64,000 bases of DNA from JAYZDK01 sp964604165 (GTDB taxonomy: Bacteria > Myxococcota_A > UBA796 > CAJQPC01): NCBI GenBank assembly GCA_964604165.1, contig CAZRYF010000011.1, positions 31,291 to 95,290 of the forward strand. Reading direction: 5' to 3'. The position numbers were made by a program, and so were the translations under genes. The notes under the pieces are model-generated. The model had not been told where the DNA came from and ran no database searches. It saw nothing but the letters and a program-made list of their open reading frames with translations. Below are positions 43,161-52,326 of the stretch, piece by piece (the first letter of the stretch is position 1; every line of letters starts with the position of its first letter).

Positions 43161-44495
43161 GTGCGATGGAAAGCACTCCCATTGGGCTCGCTCTGGATAA
43201 TGCTCGGACTCTGGGCACCCCGGGCCGAGGCCGCACAAGATCTGGTTCCGCTCAACGGTCCTGGGCATATCCGCGTGTCCCCGCCGAACGAAGATGCAGC
43301 GATTTTCTACCCGGTGGATCCAGGAGCTGATCTTCAGTACGCGTTCACGGGTCCCGGAAAGGTGGTGATCTGGGTACGAAGCACACGCCCCCCGGACCAA
43401 CCCTGGATCTACGGCCCCTACCTCCAGATGCCGGTCAAAGCCGATGGCTGGTCTCTCCTGGAACTGGTGCTTCGACCTCGGCTGACCCCCATGGGAATGG
43501 TGGACGGCGAGGGCACTCCCTTCCCCCCCCTCGCCAAGGCGATGCAGATCGATGTGACCGGGCCTTGTAGCTCCCTGGGCGTAATGGCACCGGGCAATGG
43601 TCCCTCGCTGCTCGTACGCGTGGTGGAGGTGGATCCAGGCGATGCACTTCTGGCACAGTCCAAGCCAGTGACCCCCACGCCCGAAGCCCCCCTAGAAACC
43701 CAGGAGCCAGCCGTCGCGGAGGAAGACCCCGACCTCTGGGAGGCCGAAGACACCCTCGCGGTTTCGATCTTCGAGGAAGAGGATCCCCCCTCGGAGGAAG
43801 ACGAGGTGACCATCGCTCTTGGAGTGGAGGAGGAGGCGCCCGCAGAGGAGGAATCCGCCGATGCCAATGCGCCCCCGCCGGTTCCCCTCGAGCTTCCCGA
43901 CCTGACCTTTGCCTACCGCCTGGAGCAGACCCTGAACACGGCGCGGGGGGGCGTGCGCCTCGGACTGGGTGCCCCCATGCGGGGCAACCGGGTCAGCCCC
44001 TACATCGGCGGTATCTACAACGTGGATGCCCTGCCCATTCTCTGGGATGGATGGAAAGAAGCCTGGGGCACAGTAGGGCTCCAGCTGGGGGTGGGCTGGT
44101 ACCGGGTACGCGTGGTGGACGAGCTGTATTGGCAAGACCCCTACTCCGGGCCGGTCACACTGGACATCGACTACGCCACAGACGTGGCACCGCTTCAGCT
44201 GGACCTTGTGTGGGCGGTGCCCTATTCCTTTCAGGGAGTCACGCCCCAGGTGAGCGCGGGGGCCAACGTGCTCTACGCCCGCCGCATCGAAGACAAAACC
44301 ATCCACACAGGCTTCAGCGGAGGAGGGCAGTTCGCTGTCGGTGCCTTCATGAAAGCCGGTCCGGGGGAGGCTGCTGCAAACATCTGCTGGACGGGCGCCC
44401 GCCAGGAATTTGGATTGGTGGATGACTCAGGTGAAATTGCCCGGGAAGGGCTGGGTGTTCTCAGGTTGGATGCTTCCTTCTTGATCCCATTCTAG
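43161..44495 (+). CDS. Exported hypothetical protein with probable beta-barrel C-terminus
   Basis: The protein has 444 residues from a GTG. A signal peptide ends near APRAEAAQ. A beta-rich N-terminal domain (about 30-150), then an acidic, Pro/Glu-rich linker (about 165-235), is followed by a C-terminal region (about 240-444) of alternating hydrophobic strands that ends in Phe (ASFLIPF). An aromatic last residue is typical of outer-membrane barrels. No family recognised. Probably an outer-membrane protein of the envelope. Confidence 0.65.
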   Translation: MRWKALPLGSLWIMLGLWAPRAEAAQDLVPLNGPGHIRVSPPNEDAAIFYPVDPGADLQYAFTGPGKVVIWVRSTRPPDQPWIYGPYLQMPVKADGWSLLELVLRPRLTPMGMVDGEGTPFPPLAKAMQIDVTGPCSSLGVMAPGNGPSLLVRVVEVDPGDALLAQSKPVTPTPEAPLETQEPAVAEEDPDLWEAEDTLAVSIFEEEDPPSEEDEVTIALGVEEEAPAEEESADANAPPPVPLELPDLTFAYRLEQTLNTARGGVRLGLGAPMRGNRVSPYIGGIYNVDALPILWDGWKEAWGTVGLQLGVGWYRVRVVDELYWQDPYSGPVTLDIDYATDVAPLQLDLVWAVPYSFQGVTPQVSAGANVLYARRIEDKTIHTGFSGGGQFAVGAFMKAGPGEAAANICWTGARQEFGLVDDSGEIAREGLGVLRLDASFLIPF

Positions 44496-44515
44496 GCCCC
44501 TTGACTGTAGGACCC

Positions 44516-45652
44516 ATGATGACCGCACGCACGCTCTTGATGCTCCCCTTGGTAGCGCTCCTGTCCTGCTCCCCCACCCGGGTGGTGCAGCCCGTGCTGT
44601 CTATCGTCAATATCTCCCCTTCAGGAGGCGCCACGGGGGTGGCCCTGGATGTGGTGGTTTCCGTGACGTTTACCAACGCGTTGATGGCCGACACAATCAC
44701 CCCGAACGCGGTCCAACTCCTGGATGCAGCGGAAGAACCGGTGCCAGCCGACGTGACCTATGTCTCTGAGAGTCAAGCGGTGCTGGTGTCCCCCACCGAC
44801 CCCCTGGAGCTGGCCTCAGACTATGTCCTCGTGTTGAGCACAGACCTTGAGTCCAGCACTGGATCTGCCCTGGTCACAGAGATTCGCTCCACCTTCCGCA
44901 CCACCGGCGACGCCCCCTCCAACGAGCTTCCCATCGCAGATGCCGGCTCCACCCAGACTGTGGCGGTGGGGGCGACCGTTCTGCTGGATGGAACTGGAAG
45001 CATGGACCCGGAAGGAGCCTCGCTTGACTACACCTGGACACTGCAGACCGTTCCCGACGGCAGCGTGGCCACCGTCGCGGCTGCTGACGCTGCCAACGCC
45101 TCGTTCCAAGCCGACCTGCCCGGAAACTACCTGGTCTCCCTGGTGGTCTCCGATGGCATCGACGACTCCAGCCCCGCCTACGCCCAGATTTCAGCTTCTG
45201 ACGAACCGGTGGACACGGGAGACACAGGCGACACGGGAGACACGGGAGAGGCAGGCACCTACGAAGGGACCTTCAGCGGCCCAATCCTGGTCAACGTAAA
45301 GGAGGAGCAGGTGCTCTGGGCGGAGGACATCTGCACTGGCACCTTGACGATGACCGTAAACCTGACATCCAACCCACCCATTTCCGGCAACTGGAGCTGC
45401 AACTTCACCCCGACGGGACCGTTTACCCAGTTCTGGCCCTCGCTTTCAGGCACCGTGGACGGCACCTTCACCAGCGGGGACAACATTGCGGGCACCCTGA
45501 CCGTGGAGGGAAGCGACGCCTCCTGGAGCGGCCAGTTTGCATCGTACAACAGCTTGAGCGGCTCGGTTCCCGAGAGCCGGGTGGACGTGGAGGTCGGCGG
45601 CGTCATTCTGGACGTCGGCTACGACGCTAACTTTACCGCCACGCGCCAGTAG
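44516..45652 (+). CDS. Lipoprotein with Big_5 and PKD-like Ig domains
   Basis: The protein has 378 residues from the first of two adjacent ATG codons (44516 or 44519, AGGA upstream). The signal ends in ALLSC. Residues about 25-130 form a bacterial Ig-like Big_5 domain (ISPSGGATGVALDVVVSVTF and following). About 140-225 form a PKD-like Ig domain (DAGSTQTVAVGATVLLDG). A linker of repeated D-T-G triplets (about 228-242) precedes a C-terminal beta domain (about 245-378). Surface-exposed, probably adhesive or structural. No enzyme motif. Confidence 0.8.
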   Translation: MMTARTLLMLPLVALLSCSPTRVVQPVLSIVNISPSGGATGVALDVVVSVTFTNALMADTITPNAVQLLDAAEEPVPADVTYVSESQAVLVSPTDPLELASDYVLVLSTDLESSTGSALVTEIRSTFRTTGDAPSNELPIADAGSTQTVAVGATVLLDGTGSMDPEGASLDYTWTLQTVPDGSVATVAAADAANASFQADLPGNYLVSLVVSDGIDDSSPAYAQISASDEPVDTGDTGDTGDTGEAGTYEGTFSGPILVNVKEEQVLWAEDICTGTLTMTVNLTSNPPISGNWSCNFTPTGPFTQFWPSLSGTVDGTFTSGDNIAGTLTVEGSDASWSGQFASYNSLSGSVPESRVDVEVGGVILDVGYDANFTATRQ

Positions 45653-45654
45653 CA

Positions 45655-47328
45655 TTAGCCTCCCTCTTTCAGACGTGCCTCGAACAAGGCTGCCCGCACC
45701 AGATCGTCGTTGTGACGGAAATAGTAGGACCGGAAAGAGGCATATTCGCTTCGGACCTTCTCCACAGGCATTTCGTCCACCTCGGCCAGGTAGTCGTCCA
45801 AAAAGGACGGAAAGTCCACAAACCTCGCGCCGCGACGGGCGAGAACCTCCATCACCTCTCGGCGGTAGGTCAAAATGCGTCCCGTGACCCCCACTCCGAA
45901 GTCGATGGCAGTGAGGTGCGTGACCGGCTGCTCCAGCCGATAGTCCAAGCGCAAGTCGATGCCTCGAGACCGCAGGTAGGGCAAGTCGGCCTTCACCCCG
46001 TGCCCCAGCCGCATGCCCTCTTCCGGTGCCATGCGGGCCAATTCCCGGTCCGTCAGACCCACGTGGGCCTCCAGCGCATACGGCACCTTCGCGTAGTAGG
46101 CCAGCATGGCCTGTGTTCCATGAAACGCCAGTCGAAGGTCCGTGCCCTCCGCCGCTGCGGACACCACCCTCCCCCATCGCTCAGCCTCGTCGACCCACTC
46201 TGCCGGATACCAGCTCCGCTCCTCCACCACCCCGGCCACGCCCACGTCCTCCGTGGAGTGAGAGTCCAAATCCGCGGGCGCCCTGGCCAGCAGCAGCCCT
46301 CCAAGGGCCACCCCACAGAAGGCAATGAAGGGCACCCGGTCTTGAGAGCGCCCCCAACTCTCCAGCGCGAGCAAGGCCAGTGGAGAAATCGGAAGCAGGA
46401 AGCGGGCAAACATGAAATCCCCCCCCACCCGGGCGAGGTACACGCAAGTCCCGACGAAAAACGCAGAGAGAATCCAGCCCGTTCGCCGGGTTCGCCAGCT
46501 GCCGCCGGACTCCCCTCTCCAGGCCAACACAAGGGCAGCCAAGACCCCAACCACCAGCACCCAGTACGTGCGACCGTACAACCAAAGGTAGCTCCACCCC
46601 TCCCCCCAGCGAGGGCCGTGCCCGGCCTTTGCATAGAACGTGTTTGGAACCAGGCCCCCAAACCACCACAGCTTCCAGACGGCGACCGGCAGGAGAAGAA
46701 GGACTCCGGGAAAGACAGCCGACTTCAAGGCCTGTCCCCGCATCGAAGAGGCCAAAGCCGCTGCCAAGGCGATTCCATAGAACAGGGCTCCATCGGGCCT
46801 TGTCAGGACCGCAAGCGCCCCCCAGACCCCCACTCTTCTCCAATCGGAGCTCTCCTTGGCCTCCACAGCAGCCACCCCTACCCCGGTCACCAGCAGCACA
46901 AAAAGGGGCGTCTCCAAGCCACTGGTTGCGAACACCCGGGCGTGGGCGTGAATGCACCAGGCGATGGCTGCCAGGGGCACAAAGACCCCCGACTCCTTTG
47001 GAGGTCGCGCAAACCCAAGGGAGGTTCGGATGAGCAGCCCCAGGCAGCCGGCGTAGCAAGCGATGCCCAGCCCTTCTGTGAACACCACCGGATCCACCCC
47101 AAGTCGCATGGCACCGGCTGTCAGCAGCGTCCAGGAGAAGTTCGTGAACCCCTCCACCCGCTCCCCTTCGTTGAACACCAGCCCCAGTCCATTGACCAGG
47201 TTTTCCGCGTAGCGGAAAGAGATGAAAGCGTCGTCACTCACCCAGCGCAGCTCGAATGCACTGTAGAGCGCAGCGAGCACCGCAACCACCGTCGCCCAAG
47301 CGCCCATCCCTGCAAACCGGTTTCGCAT
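45655..47328 (-). CDS. Polytopic membrane glycosyltransferase-like protein (GT-C fold)
   Basis: The protein has 557 residues. The ATG at 47328 was chosen because the open frame upstream lacks a membrane segment. About ten hydrophobic helices are present. The first periplasmic loop contains RWVSDDAFISFRYAENLVNG, with the paired Asp typical of GT-C enzymes (ArnT/PMT type), followed by a Thr-Asn-Phe loop (VEGFTNFSW). The C-terminal ~170 residues are soluble. Such enzymes transfer sugars from polyprenyl-phosphate donors outside the membrane. It is divergent from the unknown 600-residue gene. Acceptor unknown. Confidence 0.75.
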   Translation of the reverse strand: MRNRFAGMGAWATVVAVLAALYSAFELRWVSDDAFISFRYAENLVNGLGLVFNEGERVEGFTNFSWTLLTAGAMRLGVDPVVFTEGLGIACYAGCLGLLIRTSLGFARPPKESGVFVPLAAIAWCIHAHARVFATSGLETPLFVLLVTGVGVAAVEAKESSDWRRVGVWGALAVLTRPDGALFYGIALAAALASSMRGQALKSAVFPGVLLLLPVAVWKLWWFGGLVPNTFYAKAGHGPRWGEGWSYLWLYGRTYWVLVVGVLAALVLAWRGESGGSWRTRRTGWILSAFFVGTCVYLARVGGDFMFARFLLPISPLALLALESWGRSQDRVPFIAFCGVALGGLLLARAPADLDSHSTEDVGVAGVVEERSWYPAEWVDEAERWGRVVSAAAEGTDLRLAFHGTQAMLAYYAKVPYALEAHVGLTDRELARMAPEEGMRLGHGVKADLPYLRSRGIDLRLDYRLEQPVTHLTAIDFGVGVTGRILTYRREVMEVLARRGARFVDFPSFLDDYLAEVDEMPVEKVRSEYASFRSYYFRHNDDLVRAALFEARLKEGG

Positions 47329-47378
47329 CCCAGGGACAATACGATGTTCCTCCCGATTCTTTCGGTTAGGCCTCGGAA

Positions 47379-49181
47379 GTGATCCAGAAGCCTCTTGATG
47401 TACACACCATTTCGCCACCGCCGCCGGAAAAGCGGGTGCGGCGCAATGCGCAGTGGCCGGCGCCCGATACGCGCCCAAACCGGTACACACTGCCCTCCAC
47501 ATTGCAGTCCGGATCCCCCGTGGGATACCGGACCCGGCAAGCCCTGACCCAGGAAGAGGCGCGTGCCGCCATGGTACTGCTCTCCCTGCCCAGGCCGGAG
47601 GGCTTTGTTTCCTCCGGTTCCGTAGAGGAACAGGCCCTTTTTGATGAGTGCTCCCTGGGGGTCCTTTCCTCTCGCCAGTCCACGAACTTCCGAGGACACC
47701 GACAGGTGACCCTGGGCCCCGAAGACTCCAAAGAGGTCGCTGCGCTGCTTGGGGAGATGAGCAGCCTGGAGTCCACGGTTCTGGACGGCGCCTGCCACAC
47801 CCACGTGGTCCTGACCCGCCCGTACCGGACCTCCTTTACGCTGCTTTTGACCTTTGTCGGTCACCTTCCAATCGTAAGCTTGCTCACCGTTGGATGGCGC
47901 GCCCTGCGAAAACGTTTCGCCCACGCGGATGACATACCCACCATCGGGTTCCTGCAGCACCTGCACCTTGGCATCCTGGCTGAGGCCATGGAGCGAGCAG
48001 CGGTCTTGGCTTCCGACGGTCAAAGGGGCGCACAGATCTTTCAGGGGCCCTTTTCGGACCCCAACACCCGATCCGTCAACCAGGCAGCGATCGGCCGCTT
48101 GGAATCTCTCTGCGGCGTGACCACCCACCAGCGAGCCAAAGGTTGGCGGATTGGCCTGGTGGCCCAGGTGGGACGGCTTCACCAACCCCACCGGATCTCC
48201 CGGGCCTTGTGCAGAAAGATCGGCGCCAACCTCCTGGCGTTTCGAAGCGAGAGAATCCAACCGGGTGTCAACGCAGAAGAGAAGGCACCGGCGCAATACC
48301 AGGTCCGCCAGGAAATGCATGTGCCCGACGACCTGGCCATCATGGCTGGACGGGCGGGGTACAACGCCTTTCATCACTGGACAGGGTGCGATCGAGAGCG
48401 AGCCAAAGATCTCTTGCTCCTGGAACGAATTGATGTCCTGAGCCCCCATGGAAAGGAGAGGCTTCGGGAGATTCGACTGCAACTTGGTGAGATCACTGAT
48501 CGCCTGATCAAGGCCATGCCAAAGTGGGTGGACTGGCCCACCGGCATGGCTTTCTCCCGCAACGCCAACCGAGGCAGGAAAGCCTTTGCCCTTGCTGGGC
48601 AGCGCATCTACGTCAGCGGCCTCTCCCGTCGGGAGATCGCCGAAGAGGGCATTGCATGGGAGCTGGCGGTTCGCGGGCTGGGTGCTGGTGCCGCGAGAGG
48701 TGCCCTCTACTGCGAGCTCATGGGGTGCGTGGACCTCCCCTCGGACTGCGACCTATTGGCTGGAATCTGCCTCATGGCGGGCCCTGTCAACCAGAATGAC
48801 ATCGGCAAGAGCTTCTACGGGTACGCGGACTTGATGGCGCCTGCCTTTGGGGATCGGGACCCGACCTCCCTCTTGGTCTGGGCCCTTAAAGCCAAGACCG
48901 TCAGCGACCCCATTGGAAACGAAGAGCAGCTGCTCAACGCCGCCCGAAAGGGAGTGTTGGTGGACCTTCGCCCGGCCCCCCACGACGTTGTCTCCACCCG
49001 GGTAAAGGGCCGCCTCGCCCCCCTGCGCAAGCGCCATGGACGCACCAACGGCGAGCGGGCCTTCTCAGAAATCGGCAATTTCGTGACCAGCCCACAAGGA
49101 GAGCCGGTGCCGGGCAACATGGGCTCCTTGTGGCCACGGGCCTGGCGCGAGGCCCCGGTTTGGCCAGGAGAAGCAACATGA
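47379..49181 (+). CDS. Uncharacterised 600-residue protein coupled to a MaoC dehydratase
   Basis: The start is a GTG at 47379 with weak purines upstream, so a later start is possible. No family recognised. A possible pair of hydrophobic segments (TLLLTFVGHLPIVSLLTVGW) lies near residue 150. Later parts are polar and helical (GKERLREIRLQLGEITDRLI) and end in a basic tail (KRHGRTNGERAFSEIGNF). The stop overlaps the MaoC gene start (ATGA), a strong sign of joint function. An opposite-strand frame here (47238-48482) was rejected as a shadow. A lipid or acyl-metabolism role is guessed from the partner only. Confidence 0.65.
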   Translation: MIQKPLDVHTISPPPPEKRVRRNAQWPAPDTRPNRYTLPSTLQSGSPVGYRTRQALTQEEARAAMVLLSLPRPEGFVSSGSVEEQALFDECSLGVLSSRQSTNFRGHRQVTLGPEDSKEVAALLGEMSSLESTVLDGACHTHVVLTRPYRTSFTLLLTFVGHLPIVSLLTVGWRALRKRFAHADDIPTIGFLQHLHLGILAEAMERAAVLASDGQRGAQIFQGPFSDPNTRSVNQAAIGRLESLCGVTTHQRAKGWRIGLVAQVGRLHQPHRISRALCRKIGANLLAFRSERIQPGVNAEEKAPAQYQVRQEMHVPDDLAIMAGRAGYNAFHHWTGCDRERAKDLLLLERIDVLSPHGKERLREIRLQLGEITDRLIKAMPKWVDWPTGMAFSRNANRGRKAFALAGQRIYVSGLSRREIAEEGIAWELAVRGLGAGAARGALYCELMGCVDLPSDCDLLAGICLMAGPVNQNDIGKSFYGYADLMAPAFGDRDPTSLLVWALKAKTVSDPIGNEEQLLNAARKGVLVDLRPAPHDVVSTRVKGRLAPLRKRHGRTNGERAFSEIGNFVTSPQGEPVPGNMGSLWPRAWREAPVWPGEAT

Positions 49182-50029
49182 TGGAAATCCTCCACCTCAC
49201 CGAACCTCCCAAGGTGAGCCTGCTCAAGATCCTTGCCTCGAGAAAGCCCGGACTGGCACCCGGAGAGACAATTCCCCCCATTGCGGTTCAGCTGGATGGA
49301 ATCCAGCCCCGCGACGTGGACGCTTATGCCCGCGTCTGCGGCTTTCCCGCCGAGGACAGCTTGCCCCTCCCCCTGCCCCACATCCTGGCAGCCCCCCTTC
49401 ACCTGGCCATCGCCACCCACCGGGACTTCCCCTTGCCCGCCATGGGGCTGGTCCACGTTTCGAATTCCATTCTGCAGCACCGCCCCATCGGCCGAGACGA
49501 GACCCTGTCCATTCTCTGCCGAGGGGGCGGCCACCGCCCACACCCAAGGGGTGCACTGGTGGACCTGGAAACGGAGGTCTTCTCAGGAGACGAGCGGGTC
49601 TGGCAGAGCAGCACAACGGCGCTCTCCACCGCCGCCCCCAGGGAGGGGGAGAAGGTCCCGCGGCCGGAGGTCGAACCCCTGATCCCGGAACGGTCCACCA
49701 GCTGGCACTTGCCCTCAGACCTGGGGCGGCGCTACGGCGCCATCTCCCGCGATCGAAACCCGATCCACATGTACCGGTGGACCGCAAAGATCTTTGGCTT
49801 CAAGTCCCACATTATCCACGGCATGTGGCTCCTGGCGCGCTCCCTCTCCGAGCTGGACCTGGCCATGGGGGAGGCTCCGACCCAAGTAGACATCGACTTT
49901 CTGCGACCGGTGTTCCTGCCCGGCAGTGTGCTCTTCGCATCGGGTCCCCAGGGGGATGCCCTCGGGTTCTGCCTGACCCACCCCAAGAGCGGAAAAACCC
50001 ACGCTACCGGCCTGGTGCGGCGGTTCTGA
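49178..50029 (+). CDS. MaoC-like dehydratase (double hot-dog)
   Basis: The protein has 283 residues from an ATG that overlaps the preceding stop. The C-terminal half has the catalytic region ISRDRNPIHMYRWTAKIFG followed by HIIHGMWLLARSL, where the Asp and His of the hydratase-2 motif are visible. The N-terminal half (LASRKPGLAPGETIPPIAVQ and following) looks like the decayed second hot-dog. Such enzymes hydrate or dehydrate enoyl/3-hydroxyacyl thioesters. With its unrecognised partner upstream, it forms a two-gene unit. Exact acyl substrate unknown. Confidence 0.85.
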   Translation: MMEILHLTEPPKVSLLKILASRKPGLAPGETIPPIAVQLDGIQPRDVDAYARVCGFPAEDSLPLPLPHILAAPLHLAIATHRDFPLPAMGLVHVSNSILQHRPIGRDETLSILCRGGGHRPHPRGALVDLETEVFSGDERVWQSSTTALSTAAPREGEKVPRPEVEPLIPERSTSWHLPSDLGRRYGAISRDRNPIHMYRWTAKIFGFKSHIIHGMWLLARSLSELDLAMGEAPTQVDIDFLRPVFLPGSVLFASGPQGDALGFCLTHPKSGKTHATGLVRRF

Positions 50030-50031
50030 TC

Positions 50032-50958
50032 TCAAGTGGGTGGGGCGAACGAGAAGCGACCCGCAAACGCCCGTAGCTGATCCACAAAGTCCCCGGACTC
50101 GAAAAGCTCCATCGCCTCCAGGCGCGGATCCGGTCCGAGCAACAGGTTGCGCAAGCGCATGTCCTGCTCAATGAAGAGCAGCTCCAAATCCGGGTAGACC
50201 TCCCCCACCGCCTGGGCCACCTGGAGGATGGTCATGTTTCGCTCCACCAGGTGGTAGGTGCCCGCCGGAACACCACCCAAAACCACCGCGGTGAAGACCC
50301 GCACCGCATTCTCTACGTGGACAAAAGCCCGGTGCTGCTCGCCGCTTCCATGCACCGTCAGGCGCCGATTGAACTGGGCGTCAAAGAGGTAGCGGTTGAT
50401 GACCGCCTCAAAGCGCATGCTCCGAGAGTACCCGTACACGTTCGCACAGCGCAGGATAACGCAGTCTGTCTCCGGGCCGGCCGCAGCAAGGGCCTGCTCC
50501 CCGCGCCACTTGGAGACGCCATAGGCGGTCTTCGGCTGGGGAACCGAGTCATGGTCGAGCAGGGACTCGGACGCCCCGTACACCGAGGCGCTGCTCACAT
50601 ACAAAAGCCGCTTTCCCGGGTGTTCCCGCAGCAGGTAGGCCAGCTCCGCGGTGCCCCAGTGGTTGACCTGGTCGAGCCCGTGAAAATCCGCATCTGCAAA
50701 GGGGGTCGTCACCCGCGCAGCCAGGTGCACCACCACATCCGAATCCGCGACCAGCTTGCCCAGGGTGCGGGTGTCCAGGATGTCCCCCTGGACAAACCGA
50801 ATCGGCTTCTCTGGCAGACCTCGTCCGAGGAAAAGGTTGTGGTTGGGACGAGAGAGGTTGTCGTAGATCACGATCTTCGACACCTCTTCCTCGGCAGCCA
50901 GGGCACCGACCAATTCGGTGCCCAGGTAGCCGGCTCCCCCCGTGATGAGGACCTTCAT
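50032..50958 (-). CDS. NAD-dependent sugar epimerase/dehydratase
   Basis: The protein has 308 residues from an ATG with GGAGAAG; upstream in-frame codons lie inside cysH. The Rossmann motif is ITGGAGYLGTELVG. The following VVHLAARVT, then SSASVYG, and Y-x3-K in TAYGVSKWRGE complete the extended short-chain dehydrogenase signature. It probably acts on a nucleotide sugar, such as a UDP-glucose 4-epimerase type reaction. The 4-bp overlap with cysH (ATGA) indicates a shared transcript. Confidence 0.85.
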   Translation of the reverse strand: MKVLITGGAGYLGTELVGALAAEEEVSKIVIYDNLSRPNHNLFLGRGLPEKPIRFVQGDILDTRTLGKLVADSDVVVHLAARVTTPFADADFHGLDQVNHWGTAELAYLLREHPGKRLLYVSSASVYGASESLLDHDSVPQPKTAYGVSKWRGEQALAAAGPETDCVILRCANVYGYSRSMRFEAVINRYLFDAQFNRRLTVHGSGEQHRAFVHVENAVRVFTAVVLGGVPAGTYHLVERNMTILQVAQAVGEVYPDLELLFIEQDMRLRNLLLGPDPRLEAMELFESGDFVDQLRAFAGRFSFAPPT

Positions 50959-51635
50959 CCGCTCTTCTCCACGCCGAGGTGCAGGCCGCACTCGGTCTTG
51001 TTCATGCCAAACCAACGCCCGGTGCGATCATCACTCCCCACAGCGGTGGGCCGCCGGGTGCAGGGCATACACCCCATGGAGAAGTAGCCCTGGGACTCCA
51101 GGGGGTGACGCGGCAGGTCATGCTGCTCAATGTAGTGGTGGACCATACGGGCATCCCAGCCCATGAGCGGGTGGTAGCGCAGGGTGCCTCCCCTTCCCGT
51201 GGCCTCCCGACCCATGGCCGCCCGGTTGGCACTCTGGGCGCCTCGCACCCCGCTGATCCAGAGGTCATGTGCTGCAAGCACCGGGTCCAGGGGAAGCATC
51301 TTGTTGAGCTCACAGCACCGATCCGGATCTGAGGCGAAAAGAAGTCGGCCCTTGGGATCACGCTGCTCGATGCGGGAGAACGCGGAGCGCAGGTTTCGAA
51401 ACTCCAAGCCAAACCGGCTCGCCAGGGTCTCACGAAACGCGAGGGTCTCGGGAAAGTGGTAGCCCGTGTCCAGGAAGTAGACCGGGACCGCCGGCGCAAG
51501 CTCCGAGAGAATGTGCAGGAGCACCACGCTGTTGGTCTGAAACGAGGAAGTGCTGAACATGCGGAGACCCCGGGATCGGTAGTCCCGGATCTCCCTGTCG
51601 ATCATCGCGATCGGGTCGCTGAAGTCGATGCTCAT
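50955..51635 (-). CDS. cysH: Phosphoadenylyl/adenylyl-sulfate reductase
   Basis: The start is the ATG at 51635; upstream in-frame codons have no supporting site. The 226-residue protein carries Cys107-Cys108 (DRCCELNK), Cys189-x2-Cys192 (GCMPC) and the catalytic Cys216 in KTECGLHLG. The four extra Cys are ligands of a [4Fe-4S] cluster, which marks the adenylyl-sulfate (APS) reductase type rather than the cluster-free PAPS reductase. Reaction: APS (or PAPS) to sulfite using thioredoxin in assimilatory sulfate reduction. No other cys genes are visible beside it. Confidence 0.88.
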   Translation of the reverse strand: MSIDFSDPIAMIDREIRDYRSRGLRMFSTSSFQTNSVVLLHILSELAPAVPVYFLDTGYHFPETLAFRETLASRFGLEFRNLRSAFSRIEQRDPKGRLLFASDPDRCCELNKMLPLDPVLAAHDLWISGVRGAQSANRAAMGREATGRGGTLRYHPLMGWDARMVHHYIEQHDLPRHPLESQGYFSMGCMPCTRRPTAVGSDDRTGRWFGMNKTECGLHLGVEKSG

Positions 51636-51775
51636 GTCTTCTTTGCCCCGTGAGACCGCCAGATAACCCGGAGAAGCAGCCCCGGTCCGGGGGGACGACC
51701 CCCGCGTTGCCCTCCTCACCGCGCACCTGCTCCACCTCCGGGGAACCAGGGATCGTTCTCGGACAAACCGTCTAA

Positions 51776-51781
51776 TATGAT
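51776..51781 (+). promoter_or_regulatory. Possible -10 box for the cNMP-binding pair
   Basis: TATGAT within CTAATATGATAC lies 17 bp before the ATG of the first cNMP-binding gene. No convincing -35 box at 16-18 bp spacing was found, so this is a weak suggestion from composition and location. Confidence 0.3.
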
Positions 51782-51798
51782 ACAGAGGCCCTTCCCCA

Positions 51799-52326
51799 AT
51801 GAACCTCTCCACCCTTGCTCCCTTCTTTTCCGGCGTTCCCACGGAGGCGATGAAGGAGCTTGCCCAAGCCTGTGAGACCGTGCGCTTTTCTCCCGCAGAC
51901 CTGGTCTACCAGCAGGGCGACCCGGGGGAGACGGGCTTGCTTCTCCTGGAGGGTCTGCTCGAGGTGTCCGCTGAGACGGACCGGCGGGTAAGGCATCTCG
52001 GCCTCATCCACCCGGGGGAGATCGTGGGGGAGCAGTGCCTGTTCATGGACGGGATTCACCGATCTGCCACCGTCCAGGCGAACCAGGCCAGCGCCGCGCT
52101 CGTCCTGGACCCGACGATCCTCTCCCGACTGGCCGAAAACCCGGCAATGGCGGTGCTCGAGCTTCATCTTCTCGCCACCCTTGGACGCAGGATTCGACAA
52201 ACCAACCTTGTGATTCAGACTGCGTGGAAGGTTCCTTTGGCCCCACCGGCGTCCCCCAAAGCCCCCACCTTCTCCCAGCGGCTGCGCAACCTGCTCGGCT
52301 CCAGGGACACCGGCCCTACCGAATGA
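51799..52326 (+). CDS. Cyclic-nucleotide-binding domain protein (first of a pair)
   Basis: This 175-residue protein consists almost only of a CRP-like sensor domain: LVYQQGDPGETGLLLLEGLL, followed by IHPGEIVGEQCLFMDGIHRSATV. No helix-turn-helix or output domain follows. The C-terminal 40 residues are basic and Pro-rich. The cyclic nucleotide phosphate-binding Arg could be the Arg in HRSAT. Its stop overlaps the next gene start, so the two proteins are made together and may form a complex. Confidence 0.82.
   Translation: MNLSTLAPFFSGVPTEAMKELAQACETVRFSPADLVYQQGDPGETGLLLLEGLLEVSAETDRRVRHLGLIHPGEIVGEQCLFMDGIHRSATVQANQASAALVLDPTILSRLAENPAMAVLELHLLATLGRRIRQTNLVIQTAWKVPLAPPASPKAPTFSQRLRNLLGSRDTGPTE

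Noticed and set aside
45222..45252. CRISPR-like tandem repeats encoding D-T-G triplets
   Set aside because: These are short in-frame codon repeats inside a lipoprotein linker, without spacers.
45712..47382. A 556-codon + strand frame opposite the GT-C membrane protein
   Set aside because: Antisense to a membrane protein. The frame has no hydrophobic segments or start site.
47238..48482. A 414-codon - strand frame opposite the unknown 600-residue protein
   Set aside because: Its composition looks like a reverse-frame shadow, while the + strand frame is longer, ends with a stop-start overlap to MaoC, and looks protein-like.
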